A DNA stretch of 64,000 nt from Desulfobacteraceae bacterium (GCA_013619155.1 JABXKT010000003.1:1-64000), one strand, 5' to 3'. Counted from the first letter of the stretch, positions 35,705 to 46,207 are shown. Numbers and translations: made by a program. The notes: generated from the letters alone by a model not told the origin.

Positions 35705-36044
35705 TCACCTGAACGTCATCGGTATCGTGGTTCGCCAGGATGGCCACCACATCAAATCGGGCGGGTCGCAAGAGGGCATCGTGACGCTTCAGCCAACAAA
35801 GTGCCGCGCGATTGAGCGTGGCCTGCTTGGCTCGTGTCACCGCCTCCTCAGGACGCCCGAACATAAGAGAGGTACGCGCCTTGACCTCGACGAAGACAAG
35901 GGTCCCTTCATCTTCGGCCACGATATCGATCTCCCCCAGAGGGGTGACAACATTCATAGCCAGAATACGGTAACCTCGGCGCTTGAGAAAACGGGCCGCC
36001 CGTTTCTCGCCGCGCCGACCAAAAAGGATACGGGAATAGGACAT
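35673..36044 (-). CDS. yraN: UPF0102/YraN-family nuclease-like protein
   Basis: 123 aa from the ATG at 36044 (GAGG upstream); the open frame continues 62 codons toward rnhB without family similarity. FGRRGEKRAARFLKRRGYRIL, GEIDIVAEDEGTLVFVEVKAR and the PARFDVVAI end match YraN, an endonuclease-fold family of unclear role. It overlaps rsmI by about 32 bases. Confidence 0.88.
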   Translation of the reverse strand: MSYSRILFGRRGEKRAARFLKRRGYRILAMNVVTPLGEIDIVAEDEGTLVFVEVKARTSLMFGRPEEAVTRAKQATLNRAALCWLKRHDALLRPARFDVVAILANHDTDDVQVIENAFPLSIR

Positions 36045-36090
36045 GACGCCTCGCCAAAAAAACAAGGGGGCTTCACGAAAAAGAGTCGCG

Positions 36091-36690
36091 TCACCCGATA
36101 TACTCGGATACCCCTCGAAAAGTCGTGCGATGAATGGGTGTCGGCCCATGCAGGGCGATGGCCGCCTTATGAGCCTTGGTGGGATACCCCTTGTGGCCGG
36201 AAAAGCCATATCCAGGGTAGCGCGTATCATACTCGCCCATCAAACGATCCCTCGTCACCTTGGCCACAATGGATGCCGACGCGATGGAGACCGAACGAGA
36301 GTCTCCCTTGACGATGGCCTCCTGGGAGAGGGAGATGGGGATCTCGAAATTTCCATCCACAAGGAGGAAATCTGGAGCATCGGGCAAGGACTCCACAGCC
36401 ACACGCATCGCCTTCAAGCTGGCCTGAAGAATATTGATGGCATCTATCTCATCGGCATGAATAATCCCCACACCAATGGCGAAGGCCTCGGCCTGAATAT
36501 AATCAAAGAGACGATCTCGTTTTTTGGGGGAGAGTTTCTTGGAGTCGTTAATCTCACCGACCTTAAAACCGGCGGGGAGGATCACAGCAGCCGCGACGAC
36601 AGGACCGGCAAGGGGACCTCGGCCCGCCTCATCCACCCCTGCAATACGCAAAAAACCGTTTAAAACGGCTTTATTTTCATAGGTCCACAT
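36091..36690 (-). CDS. rnhB: Ribonuclease HII
   Basis: 199 aa. Removes ribonucleotides from DNA. Catalytic acidic residues lie in [14 protein letters not shown] and LLVDGN, and the family motif [14 protein letters not shown] is present. Follows rplS by 80 bases. Confidence 0.94.
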   Translation of the reverse strand: MWTYENKAVLNGFLRIAGVDEAGRGPLAGPVVAAAVILPAGFKVGEINDSKKLSPKKRDRLFDYIQAEAFAIGVGIIHADEIDAINILQASLKAMRVAVESLPDAPDFLLVDGNFEIPISLSQEAIVKGDSRSVSIASASIVAKVTRDRLMGEYDTRYPGYGFSGHKGYPTKAHKAAIALHGPTPIHRTTFRGVSEYIG

Positions 36691-36770
36691 AGAGGCAAAC
36701 CCCTTACTTTAAATAATCTCCATGGCGCACGGCCCGGATTTGGATCAATCCGGACCAGCCACAGATCGGT

Positions 36771-37118
36771 TTAGTGCAGGCGACGCTCTTTGATACGAGC
36801 TGCCTTACCGCGCAGGTTGCGGAGGTAGTAGATGCGAGCGCGACGTACGCGGCCACGAGTTACCACTTCGATGTGGTCGAGGCTCGGGGAGTGCAAGGGG
36901 AAAACCCTCTCCACACCCACGCCATTGGAGATCTTACGTACGGTAAAACGTGCGTTCAGACCGCCACGGCTCTTGCTGATAACAACCCCTTCAAACACCT
37001 GAATACGGGTTTTCTCACCCTCAACAATTTTTACATGAACACGGATGGTATCGCCAGCCACAAAATGTGGCACGTCAAGGCGCATCTGTTCTTTTTCGAT
37101 TTTAGCAATTATATTCAT
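36771..37118 (-). CDS. rplS: 50S ribosomal protein L19
   Basis: 115 aa. [22 protein letters not shown] and [13 protein letters not shown] are L19 signatures, and the C-terminus is basic. Its place after trmD is the standard order. Confidence 0.95.
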   Translation of the reverse strand: MNIIAKIEKEQMRLDVPHFVAGDTIRVHVKIVEGEKTRIQVFEGVVISKSRGGLNARFTVRKISNGVGVERVFPLHSPSLDHIEVVTRGRVRRARIYYLRNLRGKAARIKERRLH

Positions 37119-37241
37119 TATTTACTCCCAAGCGTAAAATAGTTCACCGTATAATCTAACAAATCCGGTAATCTATATCAGACATCCCATAGGTCGTCAA
37201 TATCGATAGCGAAGAAAAAATGGTCGACAATCCCGCAGTAC

Positions 37242-37784
37242 TCACCGCCCCAAAAGACGGTCCAGAATAATCGCCACAGCAGCTCGCACCGGAAGATGAT
37301 TGTAGTGCGTGCCCCCATCCACAGGTTCAAGCACATAATCGGCCGAGGCCATCACCTCATCGGTAACACCCCATGCCGTTCCAAAGATCAGCACCATGGG
37401 CCGACCACCATCCATCAGAGCCTTCCGACCCGACTGCCACGTAAGTGCATCGGCGCTATGCCGTGCTGACGTGGCGACCACACAGGGCTTTTTCCCCGAT
37501 TGATTGCGAATTTCTTCTACCACATCTTCAAGAGACGTTCGAATCTTAACCAGTTCCAAGGCCTCTTTCCGTGCGGGGTTAAGCACACCACCCCGACCGG
37601 TGGTCCAATGGGCAACAATTTTTTCTGTCAGAACCTTTTGGTCTTCCAGGGTGGTTACAATATAATATCCTTTGACACCGAAGGTCCGTGAGGTCCTGGC
37701 AATATCATGGATATCAAGATTCGTCACCGCTGAGCAGATGGTCTCACCGGTTTTATTTCGCACCGGATGGTGGACCAGAACCAC
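37242..37784 (-). CDS. TrmD-linked SPOUT-type RNA methyltransferase (Methyltrn_RNA_4)
   Basis: 180 aa if translation starts at the GTG at 37784, preceded by GGAG; an alternative TTG at 37832 would overlap trmD by 20 bases. VLVHHPVRNKTGETICSAVT and NLDIHDIARTSRTFGV are the family signature, with VLIFGTAWGVTD as a knot-like SAM loop. This uncharacterised family accompanies trmD in many Desulfobacterota and thermophiles; the RNA target is unknown. Confidence 0.8.
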   Translation of the reverse strand: MVLVHHPVRNKTGETICSAVTNLDIHDIARTSRTFGVKGYYIVTTLEDQKVLTEKIVAHWTTGRGGVLNPARKEALELVKIRTSLEDVVEEIRNQSGKKPCVVATSARHSADALTWQSGRKALMDGGRPMVLIFGTAWGVTDEVMASADYVLEPVDGGTHYNHLPVRAAVAIILDRLLGR

Positions 37785-37812
37785 ATGAAGCTCCGCCTGT
37801 GCTACGTTACCG

Positions 37813-38559
37813 TCACCCGACAATCTCTTCAATCCTTCTGCACCATTCGGTTAACACATCCTTTTCCTCTCGACTGAACGCCCGCTTTTCAAGTAGATCA
37901 GGTCTCTTGAGAAAAGTCCGGATGAGTGAAGTTTTCCTGCGCCATTTCTCAATATTGGCATGATTCCCCGACATCAATACGTCCGGGACCGATTTGCCTT
38001 CAAAGGTATATGGCCGGGTATAGTGAGCATGTTCCAGAAGCCCGCCGGAAAAAGAATCCTTTGCAGCCGACTCATCCCCCCCCAGTACTCCGGGCAGGAG
38101 ACGTGTCACAGCATCGATGATTACCGTGGCAGCGAGTTCCCCGCCAGTCATCACGTAATCCCCGATGGAGACCTCTTCATCCACCAGCTCCTGGCAGATT
38201 CTCTCATCCACCCCTTCATATCGGCCACAAATAAAAATCAGACCATCGGACGCAGCAAATTCATGCGCCATAGCCTGATTGAAGGGCCGACCCTGGGGGG
38301 TCAAAAGAATCCGTTTTGCCGTGGGAGCGATTTCCGATGCGGCACCAATGGCACGGGAGAGCGGTTCCGGCTTCATCACCATTCCACATCCACCACCATA
38401 GGGCTTGTCATCGGTGGGGCGATGCTTCCCCTCAGCGTAGTCCCGAATATTCAGAGCCCTGGCATCGATGATATTTCGTTCCGCAGCCAGCCGAAGCATG
38501 CCACTTCCCAAAAAGGGGTCGATCATCTCAGGAAAAATTGTCAATACCACAAACTTCAC
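37813..38559 (-). CDS. trmD: tRNA (guanine-37-N1)-methyltransferase
   Basis: 248 aa. Prevents +1 frameshifting by methylating G37. [35 protein letters not shown] and [14 protein letters not shown] form the trefoil-knot SAM site. It overlaps rimM by four bases. Confidence 0.95.
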   Translation of the reverse strand: MKFVVLTIFPEMIDPFLGSGMLRLAAERNIIDARALNIRDYAEGKHRPTDDKPYGGGCGMVMKPEPLSRAIGAASEIAPTAKRILLTPQGRPFNQAMAHEFAASDGLIFICGRYEGVDERICQELVDEEVSIGDYVMTGGELAATVIIDAVTRLLPGVLGGDESAAKDSFSGGLLEHAHYTRPYTFEGKSVPDVLMSGNHANIEKWRRKTSLIRTFLKRPDLLEKRAFSREEKDVLTEWCRRIEEIVG

Positions 38560-39080
38560 GACAATCCCTCCGGAAGATCCACCACCATCACACCTTTATC
38601 CAGATCCACATCCTTTAAAACCGACGCAAGGGCCGGCACAAGGAGCTCTCTCTTTCCATCCTTGACCACATAGACATCATTGCTTCCCGTGGGAAAAATG
38701 GAAACCACCTCTCCCAGAGACTCCCCTGCCTCCGTTACGACCTGAAGCCCAATGATGTCGATCCAATAATAAGATCCATCCTCAGGCTCCGGAAGATTGG
38801 CGCGATCCACAAAGAGCTCACTTCCAATAAACGGCTCCAGGGCATTGATATCTCCCACCTCTTTAAAGGTGAGAAGCAGCCCCTTTTTATGGGGGGCCGC
38901 ACTCTGAACGGTCAGCTCAATATCACCAGTCGGCAGCCCAGCGGTAAGCCGCATCCCCGCCTGAAAGGAGTCGAAAGACTCCGCCCAAGAGTAGACCCGA
39001 GCCCCACCTTTAAGGCCATGGGCCCCTGTGATCTTACCGATGGCTATACGCCTATTTTCCAAATCGTTCTTACTCGACAA
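38556..39080 (-). CDS. rimM: Ribosome maturation factor RimM
   Basis: 174 aa. [16 protein letters not shown] is the N-terminal motif, and [12 protein letters not shown] begins the PRC-barrel half that binds ribosomal protein S19. Supports 30S head assembly. Overlaps the KH gene by 11 bases. Confidence 0.93.
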   Translation of the reverse strand: MSSKNDLENRRIAIGKITGAHGLKGGARVYSWAESFDSFQAGMRLTAGLPTGDIELTVQSAAPHKKGLLLTFKEVGDINALEPFIGSELFVDRANLPEPEDGSYYWIDIIGLQVVTEAGESLGEVVSIFPTGSNDVYVVKDGKRELLVPALASVLKDVDLDKGVMVVDLPEGLS

Positions 39081-39300
39081 TTTCTAGAACAGTCCTCTTT
39101 TTCACCTTAGCAGATGCTGCACTGAGGATTGTCCTCATGGCACGTGCAGTACGTCCCTGTTTACCTATCACTTTCCCCAAATCCTCTTTCGCCACCTTCA
39201 ACTCAAGAACAGATGTCTGATTGCCTTCTACTTCAGAGACCTCTACTTCATCCGGATTATCCACCAGCGCCTGGGCAATGTAGTTGATCAGCTCTTTCAT
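39070..39300 (-). CDS. khpA: KH-domain RNA-binding protein
   Basis: 76 aa single KH domain. [19 protein letters not shown] holds the GKQG version of the KH GXXG loop. It is the usual partner between rpsP and rimM and binds RNA globally together with KhpB in other bacteria. Confidence 0.9.
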   Translation of the reverse strand: MKELINYIAQALVDNPDEVEVSEVEGNQTSVLELKVAKEDLGKVIGKQGRTARAMRTILSAASAKVKKRTVLEIVE

Positions 39301-39346
39301 CTCGCATCTCCTTATCGGGCATCTGAGAATTCGGTTAGTGCGTGAA

Positions 39347-39601
39347 TCAGCTAGCAGAAGCCGATACGCTTTCCTTTTTCAGGATATCGCGTACCGTATC
39401 GGTCGGAATCGCACCTTCGTCAAGCCAGTAGCCCACGCGGTCTTGTTTAACGGTCACTTTCGCAGGATCCTTGAGCGGATCGTAAGTTCCGACGATTTCA
39501 AGAAACCGGCCGTCACGTTTTGCTTCTGAGTCAGCCACTACAATACGGTAAAAAGGCTTCTTTTTCGCCCCACCCCTTGCCAATCGGATCTTAACTGCCA
39601 T
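39347..39601 (-). CDS. rpsP: 30S ribosomal protein S16
   Basis: 84 aa. [20 protein letters not shown] and GTYDPL are S16 signatures. It lies 20 bases after ffh and starts the rpsP-khpA-rimM-trmD string. Confidence 0.95.
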   Translation of the reverse strand: MAVKIRLARGGAKKKPFYRIVVADSEAKRDGRFLEIVGTYDPLKDPAKVTVKQDRVGYWLDEGAIPTDTVRDILKKESVSASAS

Positions 39602-39621
39602 TGCTTTTACTTTCTCCCCGT

Positions 39622-40950
39622 CTAAAACGGAAGCATGCCCTTTAAGGATCGCATGCCGCCTTTATTAAATTTTTTCATCATCTTCATCATCTGGGTATAG
39701 TTTTTCAAGAGTTTATTCACATCCTGTACCGAGGTACCACTCCCCTTGGCAATACGCTTCCGGCGACTACCATTAATAATGGCATGTTTGCGTCGCTCTT
39801 CGGCTGTCATGGAGTTAATAATGGCCTCGATATGGGAAATCTCTCGATCATCCACGTCCAGGTTACTCAGATGTTTGTTTCCCGAAACCCCGGGCAGCAT
39901 CTTCAGCATATCACCCAGAGACCCCATCTTGCGAATGGAGACCAGCTGATCCCTGAAATCTTCCAGAGTGAATTGATTTTTACGAAGTTTCTTCTCAAGA
40001 GCCTGGGCCTGCTTCACATCCACCATCTCGGTGGCCTTCTCAATCAGGGTCAGGGTATCACCCATCCCCAGAATACGAGACGCCATCCGTTCAGGATGAA
40101 AAGGCTCCAGAGCGCTTGATTTTTCACCGGTTCCGATAAATTTAATCGGCTTGCCAGTCACGGCCTTTATGGAAAGGGCGGCACCACCCCTTGCATCACC
40201 ATCCATCTTGGTGAGGATCACACCACCTAAATCCAGGGCACCATCGAAGGACTGAGCAATATTTACAGCATCCTGACCCGTCATGGCATCGGCCACCAGC
40301 AAAATATCCGAAGGTTCCACCGCCATCTTGATCCGGACCAGTTCCGCCATGAGCTCCGTATCCACATGGAGCCGGCCTGCCGTATCAAGAATAAGGGTGT
40401 CACACCCTATTTGCTGCGCCTTTGCCCGAGCCGATCGACAAATATCAACCGGGTCCATCCCCACTTCGGAGTCGAATACAGGGATATCCAGCTGGGACGC
40501 TATTTTTTTTAATTGATCAATGGCTGCAGGACGATATACATCCGCGGGAACAAGAAATGGCTTCCTGCCCTTTTTGCGGAGATAAAGCGCCAGCTTACCA
40601 GCCGTGGTTGTCTTACCGGAACCTTGAAGTCCTGTCAACATCACAGAGACAGGATTCTCTCCAGAAAGGACCAGATCTTCATGAGATTCGCCCATGAGAT
40701 CCGTGAGGGCCTCATTGACGATTTTCACCACTTGCTGACCCGGGGTGAGACTCTCCATCACCTCATGACCAAGGGCACGCTCCTTGATTTTGGCCACAAA
40801 TGTCTTGGCAACCTTATAATGGACATCCGCCTCGAGAAGAGCCATGCGCACCTCTTTAAGGGCGCTATCAATACTCTTCTCTGTGAGTTTTCCGTGTCCT
40901 CTCAAGTCCTTAAGGACCGACGTCATCTTTTCGGTTAAATTATCGAACAT
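39622..40950 (-). CDS. ffh: Signal recognition particle protein Ffh
   Basis: 442 aa GTPase that targets membrane proteins. [15 protein letters not shown] is the P-loop, [13 protein letters not shown] and [13 protein letters not shown] follow. The M domain ends with [14 protein letters not shown] (SRP RNA-binding) and a Met-rich tail ([13 protein letters not shown]). Full length. Confidence 0.95.
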   Translation of the reverse strand: MFDNLTEKMTSVLKDLRGHGKLTEKSIDSALKEVRMALLEADVHYKVAKTFVAKIKERALGHEVMESLTPGQQVVKIVNEALTDLMGESHEDLVLSGENPVSVMLTGLQGSGKTTTAGKLALYLRKKGRKPFLVPADVYRPAAIDQLKKIASQLDIPVFDSEVGMDPVDICRSARAKAQQIGCDTLILDTAGRLHVDTELMAELVRIKMAVEPSDILLVADAMTGQDAVNIAQSFDGALDLGGVILTKMDGDARGGAALSIKAVTGKPIKFIGTGEKSSALEPFHPERMASRILGMGDTLTLIEKATEMVDVKQAQALEKKLRKNQFTLEDFRDQLVSIRKMGSLGDMLKMLPGVSGNKHLSNLDVDDREISHIEAIINSMTAEERRKHAIINGSRRKRIAKGSGTSVQDVNKLLKNYTQMMKMMKKFNKGGMRSLKGMLPF

Positions 40951-40986
40951 ACAACCTTAAATTGTCCTCAGAGCGCATGAAAGTCA

Positions 40987-41015
40987 TTGAAATTTTTACC
41001 GGATAAAGGTATACC
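40987..41015 (+). promoter_or_regulatory. Candidate promoter of rlmN
   Basis: TTGAAA (40987-40992), a 17-base spacer, and TATACC (41010-41015), 45 bases before the rlmN ATG in the divergent ffh-rlmN gap. Confidence 0.45.
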
Positions 41016-41060
41016 AAGAAAAAGAAACTCCTTATTATACACGTTTCCCATGGAAAATAT

Positions 41061-42134
41061 ATGAAAAAAAGAGAGATTAAAGATTTTTCCCGATCGGAAC
41101 TCGAAGCCTGGCTCGAAGAGAAAGGCATCGCCCCATACAGAGCGGGACAAATTTTCAAATGGATTTATCTCCGTCAGGTTGACTCCTTTGAGGAGATGAC
41201 GGACCTTGGCAAAAAATTAAGGGCATTGCTTATCGAGAACTATACCATAGCCCGACTCGAAAAAGCAAACGTAGAAATATCCTCAGACGGAACACGCAAG
41301 TACCTGTTTCGACTGGCCGATGGCGAATATACCGAATCGGTTCTCATCCCTGGGAAAGACCGAAAAACTTTATGCATCTCCAGTCAGGTGGGGTGCGCCC
41401 AAGGGTGCGAATTCTGTCTCACGGCCAAAGGAGGGTTCAAGCGCAACCTCTCCGCGGGGGAGATCATCAACCAGGTGCGGGACGTACTCCACGACCTGCC
41501 CATGGATGAAGATGCCCCCGACACCGAGAAGGCCTTTCAAAACATCGTCTTCATGGGGATGGGAGAGCCCCTAGCAAACCTTAAGCAGGTCCTCACCGCC
41601 CTGTCGGTCATCACCGATGGGGACTATGGACTTCGCTTCTCATCGCGACGGGTCACCATCTCCACCTGCGGTCTTGTGGGAAATCTTGCCGAGCTGGGGG
41701 AAAAAAGTCACGTCAATCTGGCCGTCTCCCTCAATGCCTCGGACAACGCCACCCGAAGCGCTTTGATGCCCATTAACGCCAGCTACCCCATCGAACGCCT
41801 CTTACAGGCCCTGGCAGACTACCCCTTGCGGCATCGCGAGAAAATCACCATCGAATACATCCTCATGAAAGGGATCAACGACACCGATGCCGACGCCCTT
41901 CGTCTCATCGAGATGCTGCGCCCCTTGCAGATAAAGATCAACCTGCTCCCCTTCAACGAACATGAGGGCAGCGATTTCGAACGTCCCGATGATGACACGG
42001 TGGACCATTTTCTGCAGATGCTTCACGATGCAGGGTACACCGCCATTGTCCGCAAAAGCATGGGACAGGATATATCGGCCGCCTGTGGGCAGCTTCGAGC
42101 CAACCAGATCAAAGGCACCTCCGAAGAGGTGTAA
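41061..42134 (+). CDS. rlmN: 23S rRNA / tRNA adenine-C2-methyltransferase RlmN
   Basis: 357 aa radical SAM enzyme making m2A2503 in 23S rRNA and m2A37 in some tRNAs. CAQGCEFC is the CX3CX2C cluster motif, and the C-terminal SMGQDISAACGQL holds the reactive Cys. IYLRQVDSFEEMTDL is the N-terminal RlmN signature. The only plus-strand gene for 40 kb around it. Confidence 0.94.
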   Translation: MKKREIKDFSRSELEAWLEEKGIAPYRAGQIFKWIYLRQVDSFEEMTDLGKKLRALLIENYTIARLEKANVEISSDGTRKYLFRLADGEYTESVLIPGKDRKTLCISSQVGCAQGCEFCLTAKGGFKRNLSAGEIINQVRDVLHDLPMDEDAPDTEKAFQNIVFMGMGEPLANLKQVLTALSVITDGDYGLRFSSRRVTISTCGLVGNLAELGEKSHVNLAVSLNASDNATRSALMPINASYPIERLLQALADYPLRHREKITIEYILMKGINDTDADALRLIEMLRPLQIKINLLPFNEHEGSDFERPDDDTVDHFLQMLHDAGYTAIVRKSMGQDISAACGQLRANQIKGTSEEV

Positions 42135-42154
42135 GGCGATATAGCCCCTCATCA

Positions 42155-42197
42155 TAAAAAAGCCCGATCGACGTATACATCGATCGGGCTTTTTTTA
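42155..42197 (+). terminator. Terminator of rlmN
   Basis: AGCCCGATCGA pairs with TCGATCGGGCT around an 8-base loop and is followed by a run of T. A mirror A-run lies on the other side, so it may also stop the facing minus-strand gene. Confidence 0.88.
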
Positions 42198-42256
42198 TTT
42201 AAAAGCTCTCCGGTGGCACCGGTTCAAAGGTCCCTGGTCCCCCTTGTGGGCCATTT

Positions 42257-43261
42257 TTAAAGAATACACTCTCTATAGTTGGCCGGATCCACCGCAGCCA
42301 CAGAGATCACCCGCATCCCCTCGGGGCCACGGACCACCGCCTCCACAAGCTCGCCCTCCGGTACCTTGGCGTAGCCCGCGCAGAGGGCAGCACCCAAGGA
42401 GACCGTCTCCTCTGTGGCACCGACACTCACCACCACAGTGGGACTCCCCTTGCCCTTCAGGTCAATGATCAGATGGCACTTCGGATCATGGTACTTGATG
42501 ATCCAGCGGTTGTCCCCTTGGGTACGCCCCACAATCACCTTCTCCCCGTTGGCCAGACGAAGATGCCGGCCCTGCTTCAAGAGATGCAGATCACTGGAGG
42601 TATACGCCGCCCCACAGTCAAAGAGATCCCTTAGGCGATCGGAGTATTTCTTATCGGTTAAAAGACACCCGCCGGCAGGGGCCGGATACTCCGTGATACC
42701 ATAGCTCTCAGCCAGGGCCATCTGATCCTTTCTGGACCGGCCTTGAATCCCCAGAAGACGCTCACGGTCGACCAAGCCGCTAAGCTCCATCTCCGTCTCC
42801 GGCAATATCTTGGCCGACAGAGGTCGAAGCACTTTCCCATCAAACCCGGAACGTTTCTCCACATATCGCAGGGCCTGCTTATTCTGAGAGAGGGGACGCT
42901 GGCCAGCCACCTCCCCGCTGAAGAGGAAATCAAACCCTTCGGCCGCCATCACCTCACCGGCTAGGCTAAACATCAAGGCGTGGCAATCCCTGCATGGGTT
43001 CATATTCTTACCGTACCCGCACGGTGGATTCTTCAGCATGGGTAGATAGACATCGGAGATCTCTCGAACAATCAGGGGGATACCCGTCATTTCCGAGGCC
43101 AACCGCGCCTTCTCCGCCGAAAAAAAGGGGGTCTCAAAGCAGATCCACGTCACATCGATCCCCTGATCTTTCAGCACCAGCCCCGCCAGTATGCTATCCA
43201 GCCCCCCGGAACAGAGACCGATGGCCCGTACACTCTTTGCCTTATCTGTCATGGAATACAT
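42257..43261 (-). CDS. PP-loop tRNA sulfurtransferase (ThiI/MnmA-like)
   Basis: 334 aa. GLCSGGLDSILAG is the PP-loop ATP pyrophosphatase motif. CRDCHA (about 90-95) and GGCLLTD (about 198-204) supply the Cys pair expected of a thiolase that carries persulfide. The last third (LKQGRHLRLANGEKVIVGRT) is an extra RNA-binding-like domain found in the deltaproteobacterial form. Annotated elsewhere as a ThiI-like tRNA 4-thiouridine synthase; MnmA-type 2-thiouridylation is an alternative. No N-terminal THUMP domain is seen, so the label is tentative. Confidence 0.75.
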   Translation of the reverse strand: MYSMTDKAKSVRAIGLCSGGLDSILAGLVLKDQGIDVTWICFETPFFSAEKARLASEMTGIPLIVREISDVYLPMLKNPPCGYGKNMNPCRDCHALMFSLAGEVMAAEGFDFLFSGEVAGQRPLSQNKQALRYVEKRSGFDGKVLRPLSAKILPETEMELSGLVDRERLLGIQGRSRKDQMALAESYGITEYPAPAGGCLLTDKKYSDRLRDLFDCGAAYTSSDLHLLKQGRHLRLANGEKVIVGRTQGDNRWIIKYHDPKCHLIIDLKGKGSPTVVVSVGATEETVSLGAALCAGYAKVPEGELVEAVVRGPEGMRVISVAAVDPANYRECIL

Positions 43262-43276
43262 CTTCCTTAATAATCA

Positions 43277-44488
43277 TCAATTCAAAACAGGCACATCGCC
43301 TGCTGCAGTCCGTGGGGGAGAAAGGGTCACAGGCCCCGTCAGAAGAGAGGCCTCTGTCCCGATCCCCGCCATCAGGCGGTTGAGAAAGAAGACATCGCCT
43401 CCAGCCAGAAGCGATGTCATATAATTGGAGAGAATACCCGCCACCAGCTCCCCATGATCCAGCCTCTCCACGTAGGAGCGATCCATCATGGCCGCATTTT
43501 TTTCATGGGGATCCACCAAGGCGCCCAACTGGCTGGTCAGCACCCCCTTCAATGCCGCCTCATCGCCTGCATTCAGACGACGGGCAAGGGCCACGAGGGC
43601 TGAGGGTTCGGGTACATTCGGGGCCGTCAAGAATCGAGCCAGATGTCTGGCAAAGCGATTAATCCCGCTGGAGATATGGTGGGAACGAACCATATTCTTT
43701 CCCATCCACCCCGCGTTAAGCCACTTGCATGAAAGGGCCGTCAAGGAGCCAGCTCCCGGCGCATCTTCAAGATAGATCGTGATGGCAAGGGAGCTGTAAA
43801 TATAGGAGTCCACCCAGCCGAGCCCTCGCTTGGTCAGCCCCTTCTTCCCCGAATAGCAATAGATGGTTCCCCCATCACGGGTGGTCACCGGATACCCCTT
43901 TTTTCCCACCTCGGAAGGGGCCACCTGGTGCGATACCGTCAAAATAAACCGTCGGCCCCGCCACAAGGAGAGAAGGGTCAGTTCATTTTGATCGTAACCA
44001 TAGTAGGCACCAGAGGTATCATCGGGGGTGATCTCCATAATATGACGGTTACGAACCAGAAGAGGGGCCGCACGCCCCCCCGCTTCGGAACGAAATGTGG
44101 CGTAAGCCCCCTTGTGATCCTCGTCCCCATCCACCTCTCGGACCAAGCGCACCACCCCCGGTACCACGGCACTGACAGGGAGCTCGGGGTTGTACATATA
44201 CTGAGTAAACCGGGAAAAAGAGACGGGGATGGCAAAGGTCACGCCCACGCCGGTCCCCTTTTTATCCCGGGACTCCTCCCAGACGGTGGCCGGTGTATGT
44301 TTCTCCTCGAGAAAGGTCAGCAGTACATCCAGATCTTGGGCATCCGGACGCCCCTCATGGGTAACCACCATCGCCTCCAGTCGATCAAAGACGGCGGGAA
44401 GCGCCGTGGCCGGAGATTCGGTGGCACCGGCCACACCCAAGGCCCCCATAAGGCAGACAAAACAGATCAACACTATTTTTTGCGTCAT
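43277..44488 (-). CDS. Exported protein of unknown function
   Basis: 403 aa with a clear signal peptide (MTQKIVLICFVCLMGALGV, cleavage near AGA-TES). I recognise no family. The middle has beta-rich parts (RRFILTVSHQVAPSEVGKKG) and the C-terminus is helical. There are no haem or lipobox motifs. It lies 15 bases upstream of the sulfurtransferase gene on the same strand and may be co-transcribed, but a functional link is not evident. Confidence 0.65.
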   Translation of the reverse strand: MTQKIVLICFVCLMGALGVAGATESPATALPAVFDRLEAMVVTHEGRPDAQDLDVLLTFLEEKHTPATVWEESRDKKGTGVGVTFAIPVSFSRFTQYMYNPELPVSAVVPGVVRLVREVDGDEDHKGAYATFRSEAGGRAAPLLVRNRHIMEITPDDTSGAYYGYDQNELTLLSLWRGRRFILTVSHQVAPSEVGKKGYPVTTRDGGTIYCYSGKKGLTKRGLGWVDSYIYSSLAITIYLEDAPGAGSLTALSCKWLNAGWMGKNMVRSHHISSGINRFARHLARFLTAPNVPEPSALVALARRLNAGDEAALKGVLTSQLGALVDPHEKNAAMMDRSYVERLDHGELVAGILSNYMTSLLAGGDVFFLNRLMAGIGTEASLLTGPVTLSPPRTAAGDVPVLN

Positions 44489-44739
44489 ATACCATCCCGG
44501 GCCCCTATAAAGAGTCCCGGCTCTATATTTTGTTTCTGTTTATAGCCGCAAGTCCGCCATAAAAGGGTGGCGGCACTAAAAAATGGGAGCGATCCCCTGC
44601 CTTAAAAAGCAACGGTTTCAAGATCATGCCCCATCTCACAAGGCCTTGCGCCCATGAATAATCAACTCTCTTTTTTACCCCAAGTCCGATTATTTTGCAA
44701 ACAGAGCCCACCATCGCCAGGCCCCCATTTCAAAATTTA

Positions 44740-44795
44740 AAAAAAAAGGGGCTACCCATGATCGTCTAGGATCATACGCATGCCCCATGCCCCTT
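44740..44795 (-). terminator. Terminator of the GAF-kinase-USP operon
   Basis: On the minus strand AAGGGGC and GCCCCTT enclose a 35-base loop with an inner GATC/GATC pair, followed by a T-run. It lies 40-90 bases after the USP stop. Confidence 0.5.
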
Positions 44796-44830
44796 CATTT
44801 TTTAATGCCAAAACCGATACACATCGGCCC

Positions 44831-45274
44831 TTACACCACCTTCACGACCAAGATCGCCACCCCTTCTAAGGCTCGCACCAACTTGATACTGGCGTCTCCC
44901 AAGACAAACTCTTCGGCCTTACTCATGCGCTTACGACCAATCACCACAAGGGAAGGGTTGATCGTTCGAACCTGATCGATCAGTCCTTCGGCGATGGTGC
45001 CATACGGTTCTGTCACCATCTTCAAGGTGATGTGATCCGGGGGAAACCCCTTTTCCACAAAACGGTCTCGGGCCTGCTCAAGAATCTCCATATACCGTGC
45101 CGGCTGCCTGTTCATATACTTTTGCCCCATGAGCTCCTCGCCCCCTGAGGGCTTTCGAAATACATGGAGCAGCGTGATATGAATGTTTTCCGGGCACCAG
45201 GACATGGCCAGAACATACTCCAGTACCGCCTTGGAGCTCATGGTATCACTCAATGCAATTAAGATGGATTCCAT
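44831..45274 (-). CDS. Universal stress protein (UspA domain)
   Basis: 147 aa from the ATG at 45274, with GGAGGTGGC before it. ILIALSDTMSSKAVLEYV is the N-terminal UspA strand, and the C-terminal LVVIGRKRMSKAEEFVLGDASIKLVR matches the G-x2-G-x9-G(S/T) ATP loop only partly: the glycines are mostly replaced, so it may not bind ATP. Third gene of a GAF-kinase-USP operon. Confidence 0.82.
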   Translation of the reverse strand: MESILIALSDTMSSKAVLEYVLAMSWCPENIHITLLHVFRKPSGGEELMGQKYMNRQPARYMEILEQARDRFVEKGFPPDHITLKMVTEPYGTIAEGLIDQVRTINPSLVVIGRKRMSKAEEFVLGDASIKLVRALEGVAILVVKVV

Positions 45275-45300
45275 GCCACCTCCGCTTGGCAACATTTATG

Positions 45301-46206
45301 TTAAAAAATAGAGTAGAGGGCGCGGGTGACATCTTCGATCAACTCATCGGCACTCTCGTAATACACCTCAGAGCCCTTGGAGAAATGGAGCAAGATATCA
45401 TTCAAAGGCCGGGGAATATAGGGAAAGATCTTACGCAGATTCACCATCCGGTTCCCATCCAGAAGGGATAGGTCCCATGGCTCCAGGGTATCATATAAAG
45501 AGCCGTATCTCTTCGTGTCGTACTTGATCATATGGAGGGTGTGAAAGCCCTTCCCAATAGCGTAGATAAGGATATTCCCCAGCCCAAAAATATCCAGGCC
45601 AAAGGGATTTTCAGTGGCCTCATAATCATAATCAAAATCGATCCAGGTGTAATTTCCCGTCTCCTTATCGATAATGATATGATCGTTGCGCACATCCCCG
45701 TGGCGAAACCCATTCACATGCAGATATCTGAGCGCCTCAAAGGCCTTCAAAAGGTCCTTTAAAATATCGGGAAGCACCGTCTCAAAATAGTCCCGGTGGG
45801 GCATATACAACCCGTCCACATAAAAATAAAAATTTTTCCCCCGCACCACGTCGATCACCCGCACGCTGTTATCCCGGTTATCGTTATAGGCCACCCCTTG
45901 CATAAAATAGGGATGCCCCTTCACCAGATCCAGGATCTGCCCCTCCTTCACGGGATCTCGAAAGCAGCGAATACTCACCCCCCCTAAGGAGGTGACAAAG
46001 GTCTCGAAAAAAACGAGTTTCATCACCTTCTTGGCACCACTCTCCTCATCCACCACCCATTTCACCCACATCTTCGGGTCTTCCACCCCAAAACGCCCCT
46101 CACGAGCATTTCCGGTGACCCGGTAGACCCGTCCCCCGACGGAGACCCGGTCGCCCACATCGATGGTCATGAAATCAGAGGTATCGGTAATCAGCCGCCC
46201 AGCCAC
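45301..46206 (-). CDS. Atypical protein-kinase-fold protein
   Basis: 301 aa starting at a GTG two bases after the GAF gene stop (AAGGGG seven bases ahead). The N-terminal 80 residues form a beta-rich region before a kinase fold: KKVMKLVFFE has the beta3 Lys, FRHGDVRNDHIIID is the catalytic loop with Asp and a His in place of the metal-binding Asn, and WIDFDYDY replaces DFG with DFD. Together this is an active-looking but atypical kinase, nearer to the LPS/APH type than to Hanks kinases. The substrate could be the neighbouring USP or a small molecule; both are inference. Confidence 0.75.
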   Translation of the reverse strand: MAGRLITDTSDFMTIDVGDRVSVGGRVYRVTGNAREGRFGVEDPKMWVKWVVDEESGAKKVMKLVFFETFVTSLGGVSIRCFRDPVKEGQILDLVKGHPYFMQGVAYNDNRDNSVRVIDVVRGKNFYFYVDGLYMPHRDYFETVLPDILKDLLKAFEALRYLHVNGFRHGDVRNDHIIIDKETGNYTWIDFDYDYEATENPFGLDIFGLGNILIYAIGKGFHTLHMIKYDTKRYGSLYDTLEPWDLSLLDGNRMVNLRKIFPYIPRPLNDILLHFSKGSEVYYESADELIEDVTRALYSIF

Positions 46207-46207
46207 A

